Part shown: piece by piece, positions 9,047-18,994 of the stretch
How the letters are laid out: the number at the start of each line of letters is the position of its first letter
Position numbering within the stretch: position 1 is the stretch's first letter
Assembly (NCBI GenBank): GCA_012960315.1
Contig: DUBN01000024.1
Coordinates: 62,001-126,000 of the forward strand
Source of the DNA: Acidimicrobiia bacterium
GTDB taxonomy: Bacteria > Actinomycetota > Acidimicrobiia > Acidimicrobiales > Poriferisodalaceae
Length of the DNA: 64,000 bases
Direction: 5' to 3'
Translations under genes and position numbers: made by a program
Notes under the pieces: generated by a model
What the model was told of the DNA's origin: nothing
The model's input: the letters and a program-made list of their open reading frames with translations, nothing else
Databases searched by the model: none

Positions 9047-11523
9047 GCGTGCACCTTTCGACCTTTTCTCCGTGCCCCAACTAGAAGACTTCCTACCCCA
9101 ATCACGGTTATTAACCATCCGAGGTACTCCACCCAGGTAGCCCCATACTCCAAAACAACTTCGTGTTCAGTTGGGACCACAATCATCCAATTCGGGGTCG
9201 CTTGGTAAGGCCCGAGCGCACCTTTGGCGGACCAGTTAGGGAAGTAGGACGTTTTAACTACTACGGGGATTCCGACCCGATCAACGCTGAAACTGATTCT
9301 CTCACCTTCGTCGACGATCTCTGTCACCGAAACTGCAGCTAATGGTCGTTCTACGGAAGGTGCGAAACGTGCCCTAGCGGTCGACATCTTGTTCAGGACA
9401 TCTACGCGGTTCCAATGCGATGGCCCGTCGCTGGCAATGAGCACGTCCCACCTTGTCGGATCGTTAAACCACTCGGTTGATGGGTCGGTCCATGACCTCC
9501 CTCCGGTTATTCCCGCTTCGGAGACATTGGGCTCATAGCCGAGACCTTCAATAAGGTCAGCATCGATAACCTGGTAAATGCTCCACGGATCAGATCGTGC
9601 AATCAGATCTAAGCGATCAGGGAAACGTCTTGCTTCCCCAACCGCCTGCTCACTGAACGCCATGTAATAACGCACACCTGACATTTGGAGATGTCGAGTG
9701 CCGTTATTTAGATCGAGGCCTCGATACGTTAATCCTCGCATCGGTCGAGATGGGTTAGCCGAAAGTTCTGACTGCATTAAGAAATGGAATGGAACGGTGG
9801 CCGAGGATTCGAAATACAGTCCCTCCATCGAACCGATACATCCGTCAGTCCAATAGGGAAGCAACATGGGAGCCATCGGCGTTCCGTAAGACCCCAACTC
9901 GTCTCTGTCGTATTCCCATAGCGCTCGCCCACAACCGTATTCTTGACCGACAAATGTCATGGTTGCAATGAGGCTGTTCAAGGTCGGAAATGCAGGGCGC
10001 GACTCGTATCCGCTGAAGTTCCATGCTGCCCAGCCAGCGACAAAGTTTCGGTCTTCTGAGGCGACGGTAAATGGACCCCACCGAAAGTCGCCGTCTTCTT
10101 CGTAGCTGCCGCCAGGAGCAACTCCAAGGTAAACCGACACGAAAGCGGTGGCTGCAACTAAGGCCAGGACAGGAGTAGCTAAAGAAATCCATCTTTTCGG
10201 TGTGCTGCGAGGCCATGACTCTTCGCTTAATACCTCAGTGGATTTGAGTGACTCGGAGAGAAAAAGCAGCCCGACCGCGACCAGAAGATAAATCGTTAGA
10301 TACCAAAACGGGAGTAGTCGAGCGTTCCACAGCCGATGCTGGGGCCAGTAGATGAAGCCCATGGCGGCTACGAAACCAATGCCTGAGAGCAGGAGCGCCG
10401 GTTGGAACCATCGCACTAGGCCTGCGAGAACGCCGAGCGCCGCCAGGGCAAGCAACCAAACGATCGTCATCTTGGCGCTATCGCCACCTAACCGATCAGG
10501 GAAGAACAAATTCTCTGGGACGTCGTCGAGTTTTTCCCAACCCATGTCATTTAGGTATGAGCGTCGGAGTAGGAAAGGTATTGTCCAGAATGCTGACAGA
10601 GCTCCTCCCAGCACCCCAACGCCAAGTAGGCGCATAGAACTGCGAAATTCGAGAAGTAGCAAACACAACAGCAGCAGCGTGACAACCAACAACCTCGGGA
10701 AGAGCTGGGACGTCACGGAGAACACGCCGACAAGAATCAGGGTTGCGAGTAGCAGCGCTACCACCATTGGTTTCACACCGAGACGTCTTGGGAACCCGTG
10801 GACTGCTCGAACCGCGATGTGAACCACTGTGGCGCTAACCGAGAACAACAGGGTGATGGGATGACACAAGGCGACCACAGCCAACACCACTGCCGCTCGC
10901 CCCTGATGGGTTCCGTGTTCTATCACGCGGTGTACCAGACCCAGGTACAAGAGAGATGCTGCAAGCCCAATGGAAAACGCGAACTCTCCGGCGAGCGTTG
11001 AAGCAATGTTGCCGCCGTAGATCGTGAAATTGAAATCAAACACGAACAGCAGCCCTGCTACTGCCATCAAACCGGGTAGCGGCTCGCGCCATGATGAGAG
11101 TCGACCCATGGCCCAGGCGGCTAACGGCATCAGCACGACGCCGGAAATAGCGACCAATTTGAAAGCGACGCCGTAAGGCAACAGCAAATCGAACACAACG
11201 ATAAAGAGGTAAGGCAGCACCATGTAGAACTGCATTGCCGGAAAGCCCGCGTACCAATCGGGGCTCCACCCTCGAAGCTGGAATGAGGGCAAAAGGTGGT
11301 CACGAAGAAATGCGGGACCCCACACGTGAGCACCCATATCTCCACCGGTCGGGGTGCTATCAGTGAAGATCTCCGCAGGTCCTAAGCGCCAAAAGACCAC
11401 TGCACATGCAGCCACAGCAACAAAAAAAGACGTCCAGCATTCAAGCGGAATTTTTCTGTAGCTCGAAGCGAGACTCCGCCCGAAAGCGGGCGCTTTAAAC
11501 CGGAAGTCTTCTGTGACCGACAT
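9043..11523 (-). CDS. Polytopic membrane protein with 6-pyruvoyl-tetrahydropterin synthase-related (PTPS_related) domain
   Basis: A roughly 826-residue integral membrane protein with about a dozen hydrophobic segments in its first two-thirds and a large extracytoplasmic C-terminal part ending in one more membrane helix. The N-terminal region GGDMGAHVWGPAFLRDHLLP followed by WSPDWYAGFPAMQFY is characteristic of the PTPS_related family, which looks like GT-C glycosyltransferases (acidic residues in the first loop); function is unproven. Coupling to the ALG5-like GT2 suggests it uses the polyprenyl-phosphate sugar made there. Start choice is uncertain: ATG at 11523 (used here), ATG at 11541 or TTG at 11568. 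Confidence 0.75.
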   Translation of the reverse strand: MSVTEDFRFKAPAFGRSLASSYRKIPLECWTSFFVAVAACAVVFWRLGPAEIFTDSTPTGGDMGAHVWGPAFLRDHLLPSFQLRGWSPDWYAGFPAMQFYMVLPYLFIVVFDLLLPYGVAFKLVAISGVVLMPLAAWAMGRLSSWREPLPGLMAVAGLLFVFDFNFTIYGGNIASTLAGEFAFSIGLAASLLYLGLVHRVIEHGTHQGRAAVVLAVVALCHPITLLFSVSATVVHIAVRAVHGFPRRLGVKPMVVALLLATLILVGVFSVTSQLFPRLLVVTLLLLCLLLLEFRSSMRLLGVGVLGGALSAFWTIPFLLRRSYLNDMGWEKLDDVPENLFFPDRLGGDSAKMTIVWLLALAALGVLAGLVRWFQPALLLSGIGFVAAMGFIYWPQHRLWNARLLPFWYLTIYLLVAVGLLFLSESLKSTEVLSEESWPRSTPKRWISLATPVLALVAATAFVSVYLGVAPGGSYEEDGDFRWGPFTVASEDRNFVAGWAAWNFSGYESRPAFPTLNSLIATMTFVGQEYGCGRALWEYDRDELGSYGTPMAPMLLPYWTDGCIGSMEGLYFESSATVPFHFLMQSELSANPSRPMRGLTYRGLDLNNGTRHLQMSGVRYYMAFSEQAVGEARRFPDRLDLIARSDPWSIYQVIDADLIEGLGYEPNVSEAGITGGRSWTDPSTEWFNDPTRWDVLIASDGPSHWNRVDVLNKMSTARARFAPSVERPLAAVSVTEIVDEGERISFSVDRVGIPVVVKTSYFPNWSAKGALGPYQATPNWMIVVPTEHEVVLEYGATWVEYLGWLITVIGVGSLLVGARRKGRKVHA

Positions 11524-11663
11524 TGAGCACCATGTTGGCATCCCCGTGGGGATCAGAGGAATCGGCAAGCGGGTTAATTGCGGACCACAGGTACTTGAGT
11601 AACTGTGGGATTCAGCAAATCACATTCAAATATCGCCGCATTGTCACAAGCGCCTAACGAGTT

Positions 11664-11933
11664 CTATCTGGCGTAACGGCTTTCGTCGGACTCAGCTGTC
11701 AATTGAGTTTGACGCACATCTTGACAAGACCACCCGTGTGGAGGGCGGAACGTATCGGCGTGATTGGTGCATAGTTCGAGAAGATTCGAATCGCGCACTC
11801 CGCTCAGGCCTCGAAGTTCAACCAGTCGAGTTTCGTATTCGAAAAGCAGTAGTACCTCGGCATCATTTGCGCACAAAGGCCGGCTGCATAGACGAGATTT
11901 AGAAATGGTCACTCGGCCGAAGGTACCGAACAT
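11664..11933 (-). CDS. DUF3499 family protein (putative zinc-binding)
   Basis: The 89-residue product carries the pattern I recall for DUF3499, an actinobacterial family without known function: SRLCSRPLCANDAEVLLLF, then a variable stretch, then LELCTNHADTFRPPHGWSC. The CSRPxC and LCxxHA...PxGW elements suggest a small zinc site. Its position just upstream of phosphomannomutase matches mycobacterial Rv3258c beside Rv3257c, strengthening the call. The ATG at 11933 has AGGTG two bases upstream; a GTG seven codons in, leading VTISKSRLCS, is an alternative start. It diverges from ftsH and is separated from the PTPS-related gene by about 95-140 bases. Confidence 0.8.
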   Translation of the reverse strand: MFGTFGRVTISKSRLCSRPLCANDAEVLLLFEYETRLVELRGLSGVRDSNLLELCTNHADTFRPPHGWSCQDVRQTQLTAESDESRYAR

Positions 11934-12015
11934 ACACCTGGCATCTAGGGATCCGTAATCACTTCAGTTCGTACCTCACAGATGAATGAGGCGAGGGCGC
12001 CTCTAGCATGATCCC
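11934..12015. promoter_or_regulatory. Divergent intergenic region between DUF3499 gene and ftsH
   Basis: These 82 bases must carry promoters or leaders for both directions, unless the DUF3499 transcript starts inside its frame; this is inference from gene orientation. I cannot point to convincing -35/-10 pairs. An inverted repeat GAGGCG-AGGG-CGCCTC (11988-12003) lies 12 bases before the ftsH ATG and could fold in the ftsH leader. Confidence 0.35.
11988..12003 (+). other. Inverted repeat in the ftsH leader
   Basis: GAGGCG-AGGG-CGCCTC, a 6-base stem with a 4-base loop, ends 12 bases before the ftsH ATG. It might affect translation initiation of ftsH; no further evidence. Confidence 0.35.
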
Positions 12016-13929
12016 ATGGCCTCCGACGCTCAGGGACCCGAAGAACAACCCAACGAACGTCATCGCGCTGAGGGTTGGCGTAGGTGGTCCGTGTGGATAC
12101 TGGTCGTACTAGTCCTCGCATCAGTGGCCCTTCCAGGTCTTCTCAACCGGGATGACAGCACAGCAGTCGATTACAGCGATCTGATAGATCAAGCGGCGGA
12201 CGGGAACATCAACTCCATAGTTGTCACCAACGAAACTGGTGCTATCTCTGCCGAAGCAATTGACGGCACGACCTATTCCAGCAAGGGTCCTGTTGAGTTG
12301 CCTGAACTTGATCTGAAGCTATTTCGCGATCGCAATATCGATGTGGAGTTTCGCACCGAGAGTTCAAACCCGTTCCTAAGTTTTCTTCCCATCTTGCTTC
12401 CCTTCGCCTTGATCATTGGACTTTTCTGGTGGATGCAACGTCGAGCGCAGGGTCAGATGAATGGGATCATGTCGATCGGTCGAAGCAAAGCGCGGACGTA
12501 CACCACTGAACGTCCAGAAACAGGCTTTGACGACGTCGCTGGCTATACGGGTGTAAAGCAAGAAATCACCGAAATTGTTGACTTTCTCAAAGCGCCTGAG
12601 CGGTTCGCTGCTGTTGGCGCACGCATTCCCAAAGGCGTATTACTTGTTGGGCCTCCTGGCACCGGCAAAACTCTCATTGCGCGCGCTGTAGCCGGAGAGG
12701 CTGGCGTCCCGTTTTTGTCTGTGACCGGGTCCGACTTCATGGAGATGTTTGTCGGCGTTGGAGCGAGCCGCGTCCGCGATTTATTTCAGACGGCTCGAAA
12801 GTTGGGTCGGGCAATTATTTTCATCGACGAAATAGATTCGATCGGACGTAAACGAGGTGCCGGCTTAGGTGGGGGGCATGATGAACGAGAACAAACTCTC
12901 AATCAGATGCTTGCTGAAATGGATGGGTTTGAGCCGACTGAGGGAATAGTGATGATGGCCGCGACGAACCGGCCAGACATTCTTGATCCAGCGCTTCTTC
13001 GCCCAGGCAGGTTCGATAGGCAGGTGGTGGTCCCGCTGCCCGAATTTGGGGAACGATCCGCGATTTTGAAAGTTCACGTTCTAGACAAGAAGGTTGACGA
13101 AAGCGTCGATCTTGACACCCTCGCCAAGAGCACACCAGGAATGAGCGGCGCTGATCTTGCGAATCTTGTGAACGAGGCCGCGTTGCACGCAGTGCGAAGC
13201 GATCGTGAATCAATCACACAAGCTGATTTCGAGGCAGCTCGTGACCGCGTACTCATAGGGCAACGCAGAGAATCAGTGGCGATGACTGATCGCGAGAAAG
13301 AGATGACCGCGTATCACGAGGGAGGGCACGCCCTAATCGCGACGCTGTTCGCTCACGCCGACCCGGTACATAAAGTGACGATTCTTCCCACGGGTCAAGC
13401 CCTTGGCGTGACAATGCAACTTCCTGAGGAGCGACACGCGTACAGCCAAGACTATTTAGAGGACCGACTCGCCGTTCTCTTCGGTGGCCGCATGGCTGAA
13501 GACACAGTGTTCGGTGTGACCTCTACGGGTGCCGCAAACGACCTCGTACAAGGCACGGAATTAGCTAAAAAAATGGTCGTGGAGTGGGGTATGAGCGACA
13601 GGGTTGGGCCTATGGCGTGGGGTTCAAACAACCAGGTGTTCTTAGGAGAGGGCCTCGTAAACGGGCGTGATTACAGCGATGAGACCGCTCGGGTCATCGA
13701 TGAAGAAATTGAACGAATTTTGCGTACCCAAGAAGCTCGTGCTCGTCACGCGTTAGTCGAACACCGTGGCGCGCTTGATCGAGTGGCTGCGGCGTTATTG
13801 GAGAAGGAGACTATTAGTGGCGACGATGTCGCCATGTTGGTCCCGGCACCAAGTGAAGCCGAAGAAGACCCAAGCTCAGCAAATTCACCAACGAGCTCAC
13901 CGTCCCTGGATCAGTCAAGCTCTGACTGA
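12016..13929 (+). CDS. ftsH: ATP-dependent zinc metalloprotease FtsH
   Basis: A membrane AAA+ protease that degrades misassembled membrane proteins and regulators. The 637-residue protein has two N-terminal membrane helices (about 25-42 and 121-139) around an extracytoplasmic domain, Walker A GPPGTGKT at 212-219, Walker B IIFIDEID, the second region of homology [20 protein letters not shown], and the zinc-site HEGGH at about 434-438 (HExxH). The Ser/Pro-rich tail is dispensable-looking. The start ATG at 12016 lacks a clear ribosome-binding site. Its last 19 bases overlap the convergent thioredoxin-like gene. Confidence 0.96.
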   Translation: MASDAQGPEEQPNERHRAEGWRRWSVWILVVLVLASVALPGLLNRDDSTAVDYSDLIDQAADGNINSIVVTNETGAISAEAIDGTTYSSKGPVELPELDLKLFRDRNIDVEFRTESSNPFLSFLPILLPFALIIGLFWWMQRRAQGQMNGIMSIGRSKARTYTTERPETGFDDVAGYTGVKQEITEIVDFLKAPERFAAVGARIPKGVLLVGPPGTGKTLIARAVAGEAGVPFLSVTGSDFMEMFVGVGASRVRDLFQTARKLGRAIIFIDEIDSIGRKRGAGLGGGHDEREQTLNQMLAEMDGFEPTEGIVMMAATNRPDILDPALLRPGRFDRQVVVPLPEFGERSAILKVHVLDKKVDESVDLDTLAKSTPGMSGADLANLVNEAALHAVRSDRESITQADFEAARDRVLIGQRRESVAMTDREKEMTAYHEGGHALIATLFAHADPVHKVTILPTGQALGVTMQLPEERHAYSQDYLEDRLAVLFGGRMAEDTVFGVTSTGAANDLVQGTELAKKMVVEWGMSDRVGPMAWGSNNQVFLGEGLVNGRDYSDETARVIDEEIERILRTQEARARHALVEHRGALDRVAAALLEKETISGDDVAMLVPAPSEAEEDPSSANSPTSSPSLDQSSSD

Positions 13930-14333
13930 ACGACCTGAGCCAGCGCCAAAGTAAGTTCACTAAGGTCAACTCTGCCTGTCCACCCACCAACGACAACGCC
14001 TTTTTCGTCAACGACAACGGTGGTTGGAACTGTGTCGATACCAAACTGCTTATGCAGTTCTGGCTGCGCGCCGTATTCGATATCTGCGACCGAGATTCCT
14101 GCGCCAGCTGGTCCTCGAATCAGTCTTATTGCGTCCTGACAGCTTCGACAACTCAACTCGGAAAAGATAATAATGGCCGGCCCGTCACCTAGACCAACTT
14201 CTTTTGCGGGCACTTGCGTCGGCAGAGCTCCTCGGCGAACAGCAAGCGGATGTGGTGTGCGACGCCGGTCCACGAAACGCGTAACCAAAGTCACCAATGC
14301 AGCTAAAGCGGCCGCAATAAAAAGTCGGGTCAT
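13911..14333 (-). CDS. Membrane-anchored thioredoxin-like protein
   Basis: The 140-residue protein begins with a hydrophobic helix (about 3-20) and then a thioredoxin fold: the redox motif CRSC at 62-65 preceded by IIIFSELS, and the cis-proline segment TVPTTVVVDEKG near 102-113. It probably sits on the outer membrane face and acts on thiols of secreted or surface proteins. The ATG at 14333 overlaps the stop of the DUF5719 gene (ATGA), so it is the last gene of the 22.6-13.9 kb surface operon. Its 3' end overlaps the convergent ftsH by 19 bases. Confidence 0.78.
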   Translation of the reverse strand: MTRLFIAAALAALVTLVTRFVDRRRTPHPLAVRRGALPTQVPAKEVGLGDGPAIIIFSELSCRSCQDAIRLIRGPAGAGISVADIEYGAQPELHKQFGIDTVPTTVVVDEKGVVVGGWTGRVDLSELTLALAQVVQSELD

Positions 14334-15850
14334 TTGTTTTCCTCGGAGAATTTGACCGGGAGAACGGAACTGAGACCTGCACCATTTGGTTTCTGGTGTA
14401 CCGCGGCTACAGCGATGGCCACATCGGATCTGATTTCCATGGTGGTTCCTGCGCCTATACGAATTTGCTCCCCAGCGTAAGCACCGAGTCGCATTTGGTA
14501 ACGGTCACGTTGCCCGTAACGAGACAAGACAACAGTGGCTGTTGACGCTGACCCGTTTTGAATTCCGACTATCACCTCTCCGGATAATTCTGGCACTGTC
14601 AACACCCAGCCATTCGACCCATTCGGTACTCCGGAACTAATTGAAAGCCCGCTAACTCGACCAGGCGGCAGCTCGATCTCGCTACCTTGATCATCTTCCA
14701 AAATTAGGTCTTCTTCTGGACTTTCGCTACCAGGAGAACCGTCAGGGCCTGAAGCAGCTTCTACACCCGACACGACGGGAATTCCATCAGAAGATTCGAC
14801 GATAATTCCAAAGAGGCCAGGAACAGCAACCAACGTTCCAGGTGCGATGTCTTCTTCAAGATTTGATCGAACGTCGACCCGTGTTACGTCGTAAGGACCG
14901 ACGCTAATGGCGACAGAGTCGACCTTTCCTTCGCCTGTGACCACCGTCACGTCCACGGCGGTGACTACATCCGTCGGGTTCGCCACCATTACCGATACGC
15001 GTGCATCATCGCCCAGTCGGACTACAGGGTGATACCAAACCGTCGAACTTGTGGCGGTGGCAAGATGTGCCGAAAATCCTAAACGTCCTGAGGACCCGCC
15101 GAAGGTTTGGAGATGGTCTACCACCACACGACCCAAGCGAGCCTGCACTGTAGCGGCCACCATGTCGCGTCGACGAACGTGTTCACCGATCTCAATTAAA
15201 ATTGAACTTGCTGCTGGAACAACTAGCCCCGACAATTCAGGAGACGCGTAAGGGCCCACTTCGGCCTCACTGGCAAACCGTAAATCAACAACCGCGTCCG
15301 TGGGTAGCGGATTATAGATAACGAGTTGATCTAGGGCATCGGCTTGAGTGTCGCCGGAAATTACGTACCATTCGTCCGCGACAACCGAAGAACACGTAGC
15401 GACATCAGAACCGATGCTTGATCGGAGGCGACGGGTCACTACAACACCAGAGATTGGAGCCTCGACTAACGCTGATACAAGCTCGTCATTGGTGTGATTT
15501 GCCACCTGAAGTGACCGAGTCGCCAGCCCTGGCACTTCCAGGTGAAGCAACTGACGCGCACTCGTGGGACTAAGCAAGTACACGCTTACCCGTGTCGGCT
15601 CCGCAGCGGTGTTCGTCACTAAGAGTTCAACCTCTGCAGCAACTCCAGAGTCGACAAGTTTTCGGCTGTGGACGGTTGGGCAGTACCAAGTGGAAGTTAA
15701 CGATCGATTGCCAGGCACTTGAACTTCATTGTCCACTATCGCAGACTCGTCTTTTTGTTGAACGGGGCGACTAACGCCTTGGTCCACGATGAGTCCACCG
15801 ACCAAAAGTGCTGGCAATGCCAGCCGAGCCACCCATATCAAGAGACTCAT
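14330..15850 (-). CDS. DUF5719 family exported protein
   Basis: About 506 residues with an N-terminal hydrophobic signal-anchor (MSLLIWVARLALPALLVGG) followed by repeated beta-rich Ig-like stretches. The opening STWYCPT after about 50 residues is the hallmark I associate with DUF5719, found in actinobacteria immediately downstream of a very large GT2-membrane protein, exactly as here. Function is unknown; an outer-surface or S-layer-like role is inference. The ATG at 15850 overlaps the upstream stop (ATGA), and its own stop overlaps the thioredoxin-like gene, so the three genes are translationally linked. Confidence 0.72.
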   Translation of the reverse strand: MSLLIWVARLALPALLVGGLIVDQGVSRPVQQKDESAIVDNEVQVPGNRSLTSTWYCPTVHSRKLVDSGVAAEVELLVTNTAAEPTRVSVYLLSPTSARQLLHLEVPGLATRSLQVANHTNDELVSALVEAPISGVVVTRRLRSSIGSDVATCSSVVADEWYVISGDTQADALDQLVIYNPLPTDAVVDLRFASEAEVGPYASPELSGLVVPAASSILIEIGEHVRRRDMVAATVQARLGRVVVDHLQTFGGSSGRLGFSAHLATATSSTVWYHPVVRLGDDARVSVMVANPTDVVTAVDVTVVTGEGKVDSVAISVGPYDVTRVDVRSNLEEDIAPGTLVAVPGLFGIIVESSDGIPVVSGVEAASGPDGSPGSESPEEDLILEDDQGSEIELPPGRVSGLSISSGVPNGSNGWVLTVPELSGEVIVGIQNGSASTATVVLSRYGQRDRYQMRLGAYAGEQIRIGAGTTMEIRSDVAIAVAAVHQKPNGAGLSSVLPVKFSEENK

Positions 15851-18800
15851 GTCGGGGACCAAGTCTGGCGGGCTTTTCGGCGCTCAGAGATCGCTATACG
15901 TGCGACAACTGCCCATAAGACAAGCTGCACAACAACACGATCAGCAACTGAGTTGGGCCGTACGTGCCACAGGGCAGCCGGTCCCGCTACCGGGCTACTG
16001 AAACGCATCGCCCACCCAAAAGACACCTCGGGTCCAACGATTTGATCGCCCACCAGCAACCGCCAATGAGGGTCAAAGGCATCAGCAACGAGCACCTCCC
16101 CAACACCCACGAAACCGTGCTGTTCCCTAGAAGACTTCCGTTCAGTCAAAACGGGAATACCAGACGTCAGATCGGTGACAACCAATTCCCCCGGCTCATC
16201 GAGACCAGCCAAGCGCACTGGTTCAGAGAACTGAGCTCGACTTGACATCCAAGATTCATTCAGCAGGACCATTACTGAAGGATCTGTGGCAAGAGGTCGA
16301 AGATCCAGTTGAGAGTTCAAGGCTTCTCGAACCCGCGCATTAACGGGGCGTTCTACTCCTTCGGAAAATGAGGGTGTCGAACGTTCAACCACCGCAAGGT
16401 ATTTGACACCAAATGGGGCCAGTAGGCGACCCATTCTCACCGTATCCCCAGACAAACCAATCTTGACAGCATTAACAAGTTGGCTGTGTGTACCTGTCGG
16501 CGAACCCACCCACCGGTGCCGGACGTCTGGGTAACCTCGTACGGAGGTTCCAAGGTGCAATCCTTCCGCCACAGGCCAGCCTTCTAACGGCAAAACTTCG
16601 GCGCTGCCCAGCCAGAGCACGCGATAGGACGGGCCAAGATCTCTATCGTCCAGCAACGACAGAGCTATTCTCAGGTCGTTGGTTGGGGTTCCCCACCTTC
16701 CGTCGGCACTTTCGAGTAATAACATGCCGCTGCTCAGTGTTAGCGATATAGCGCCTACCCCAACGACAATCCGCCGTAAGAAAGCCGGTGATCGTTCACC
16801 GTCAATTTTGACTGCCGATGGGCCAGTAGCGGCAGACCAACACACGCCGACTGCTGCTAGTACCAGCAGGCTGTCTCCAATAAACACATCGCGATCCAGT
16901 AGGTCGCGTAACCATCCGTTGCCTGATGCCCAGGCCAATCCGAAAGCCGCAGTGGCGGTAACCCCAGCGAGAACGGCAATTCTCAAACGGGCAGCCCGGG
17001 CCAACAAAAGCGGAACCACCGCGACGAGTAACGGCGCCCATGACATCCACGCGTTCCCATAAGACCCCGGAGCGAAACGCAACAAGGAAGCAAGCTCAGC
17101 AGTTGCTGGTGCACCCGGCCGGCCGAAAACATACTGGAGAACAGCATCACTGTCACCCAACACCGCTACCCACGGGAAGTGCATCAAAGAACTAATACCG
17201 AGAGCAGCTATGACGACAACGAGACCTCGGAGGACTCCTGCTAAGCCACATGTTTGACAGCCGATTACTGCCACAGTGAGACAGATGACCACTAGCAACA
17301 ACAACATGAGCGGTTCGAATGCCACGACGACGCCCACCAGGAATCCGAGTGCAACGGATTGATGGAGCAGCCCTCGACCTGAGGCGTGGTAGGGGGCCAC
17401 TCCGAATGCGCGAATCACTCTGAGGGCCACGAAGGGAGTGGCGGCCACGAGAAGGAGCGTGTCCCACCGGCCTGCAATGAGGGCGCTATAGGGAATTGGC
17501 AGCGCAGCGTATAGGACTACTGCCACAATCCGTCCCCAATCTGAATCGATAGGACTCGACAGGCGCCACATCCCGAGGAGTCCGATTGGCAAGAGTGCCA
17601 ATATCAGTACGAGACGCAATGCGCCCATCGCTCCAAAACTCAGTTGCCCCAATACCCCAAGAAGCCCAAGCGCTGCTGGTCCGATGCCGATGACGCCAAG
17701 GCCGATCTCTCGCCACCCGCTCCAATATTCGGAAAGAAGAACGGCGGCGTCGGGGAAATCTGCGAATTGACCATAAGCAGGCACGCCTCGGGTAAGGAGG
17801 TGGCGGCTGCCAAACGCCAAAACGGCAAAGAGAATTCCCCAGGCCAGCAAGGCGCTCCGTCGCGGTCCGGCCGAAAAATTATCTGCTATTCGTCGTCCGG
17901 CGCGACCTCGCAACGTTTGAAGGGCAACGTCACCCCCAATTTGGCCTTGAAAAAATGACTTTAAACGCGTGGACCCCGGCGACTGGCGTCGTCGAATTTC
18001 TTTATCTCGCTTCTTTCGTGTACGAGCTATTCGGCGGCGAGAAGACAGAACATACGGAATTTGGCACAGATTCCAGCCCCACGCCCAAGCCACGTCTCGC
18101 GCCTGGCTGAATCGCGCTACCACCAAGCTGTATGTGAATTCGAGCAGCGACAAAAGAACGGCGCCAGTCATCACCGGGACCAGATGAACCCAGCCGTAAC
18201 ACTTGGCGATGACGTGATGGCGGTGTCGCATGGCTAGGCGGCGAGAGCCTTCGGGCTCATCGCGGGGTCTTCGATCTCGATGTCGAACTGTTGCGTCTGG
18301 CACGACGAGGACACGACCTCCGGCTAGTTGTGCTCGCCAACAAAGGTCAATGTCTTCACCAGTGGATTTGATCCGTGGGTCAAAGCCTCCGATTGTTTCG
18401 AAAAGGTCCGCCCGCACAAGCATCGCCGCGCCTGTGACAGTAAATGCTTCTCTGACGCGGTCATGTTGCTGTTGATCTAACTCCCCAGATTCAACGTATG
18501 GCGTGAGAACGCCGAAGGCATCAACCGCCCCGCCCATAGCCAGAATCCGCGTAGGGTCATCCCACTCCAAGATCTTGGGACCCAAAACGCCAGCGTTTGA
18601 ATCAAGCGCCTCGGCGACCAACAAGCGCAGAGCATTCGGGGAAAGAGCAACGTCGTCGCGCAGGAACAGAAAAAATGCTGATCCCTCTACCAACGTCTGA
18701 ACCTGATTCGCCGCGTCACCAAACCCTTTGGTGTCTACGGCCTGGCGCACCACAGCATCAGGCATTTTGTCGAGGACTTGTCTTTCTATCGATCGGGTAC

Positions 18801-18939
18801 CTCGATCCAAAACGAGAACCCGGAAGTTTTCATAGTCCTGCCCAGCGAGACCATTGAGTACCTCGTCAAACCAAGCTCCTGGTTCGTCCGTAACCATTAC
18901 TGCTACAACTGGCGGGGCGGAGTTTTGTGCGATGGTCAC
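15847..18939 (-). CDS. Large family 2 glycosyltransferase with C-terminal multi-pass membrane region
   Basis: The 1030-residue protein has an N-terminal GT2 domain (about 10-240; LVLDRGTRS, the FLRDDVALSP acidic motif, and GGFDPRIKSTGEDIDLCWRAQ as the catalytic ED region). A membrane region of many helices (about 245-720) follows, then a soluble extracytoplasmic part. The order GT2/membrane-DUF5719-thioredoxin recurs in actinobacteria and corresponds to envelope glycan assembly, though the acceptor is unknown. The start is GTG at 18939. It follows the SpoIID-like gene by 55 bases on the same strand. Confidence 0.8.
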   Translation of the reverse strand: MTIAQNSAPPVVAVMVTDEPGAWFDEVLNGLAGQDYENFRVLVLDRGTRSIERQVLDKMPDAVVRQAVDTKGFGDAANQVQTLVEGSAFFLFLRDDVALSPNALRLLVAEALDSNAGVLGPKILEWDDPTRILAMGGAVDAFGVLTPYVESGELDQQQHDRVREAFTVTGAAMLVRADLFETIGGFDPRIKSTGEDIDLCWRAQLAGGRVLVVPDATVRHRDRRPRDEPEGSRRLAMRHRHHVIAKCYGWVHLVPVMTGAVLLSLLEFTYSLVVARFSQARDVAWAWGWNLCQIPYVLSSRRRIARTRKKRDKEIRRRQSPGSTRLKSFFQGQIGGDVALQTLRGRAGRRIADNFSAGPRRSALLAWGILFAVLAFGSRHLLTRGVPAYGQFADFPDAAVLLSEYWSGWREIGLGVIGIGPAALGLLGVLGQLSFGAMGALRLVLILALLPIGLLGMWRLSSPIDSDWGRIVAVVLYAALPIPYSALIAGRWDTLLLVAATPFVALRVIRAFGVAPYHASGRGLLHQSVALGFLVGVVVAFEPLMLLLLVVICLTVAVIGCQTCGLAGVLRGLVVVIAALGISSLMHFPWVAVLGDSDAVLQYVFGRPGAPATAELASLLRFAPGSYGNAWMSWAPLLVAVVPLLLARAARLRIAVLAGVTATAAFGLAWASGNGWLRDLLDRDVFIGDSLLVLAAVGVCWSAATGPSAVKIDGERSPAFLRRIVVGVGAISLTLSSGMLLLESADGRWGTPTNDLRIALSLLDDRDLGPSYRVLWLGSAEVLPLEGWPVAEGLHLGTSVRGYPDVRHRWVGSPTGTHSQLVNAVKIGLSGDTVRMGRLLAPFGVKYLAVVERSTPSFSEGVERPVNARVREALNSQLDLRPLATDPSVMVLLNESWMSSRAQFSEPVRLAGLDEPGELVVTDLTSGIPVLTERKSSREQHGFVGVGEVLVADAFDPHWRLLVGDQIVGPEVSFGWAMRFSSPVAGPAALWHVRPNSVADRVVVQLVLWAVVARIAISERRKARQTWSPT

Positions 18940-18994
18940 GACGCTTTGAGAGTACTTCGGTCCACGTTTAGGCCAGGGTCACTCGCGTAGAAGG

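Noticed and set aside
11764-11830. T-arm-like GATTCGAATC suggesting a tRNA
   Set aside because: No acceptor stem, D-arm or anticodon arm can be built around it; the sequence is explained by the DUF3499 coding frame.
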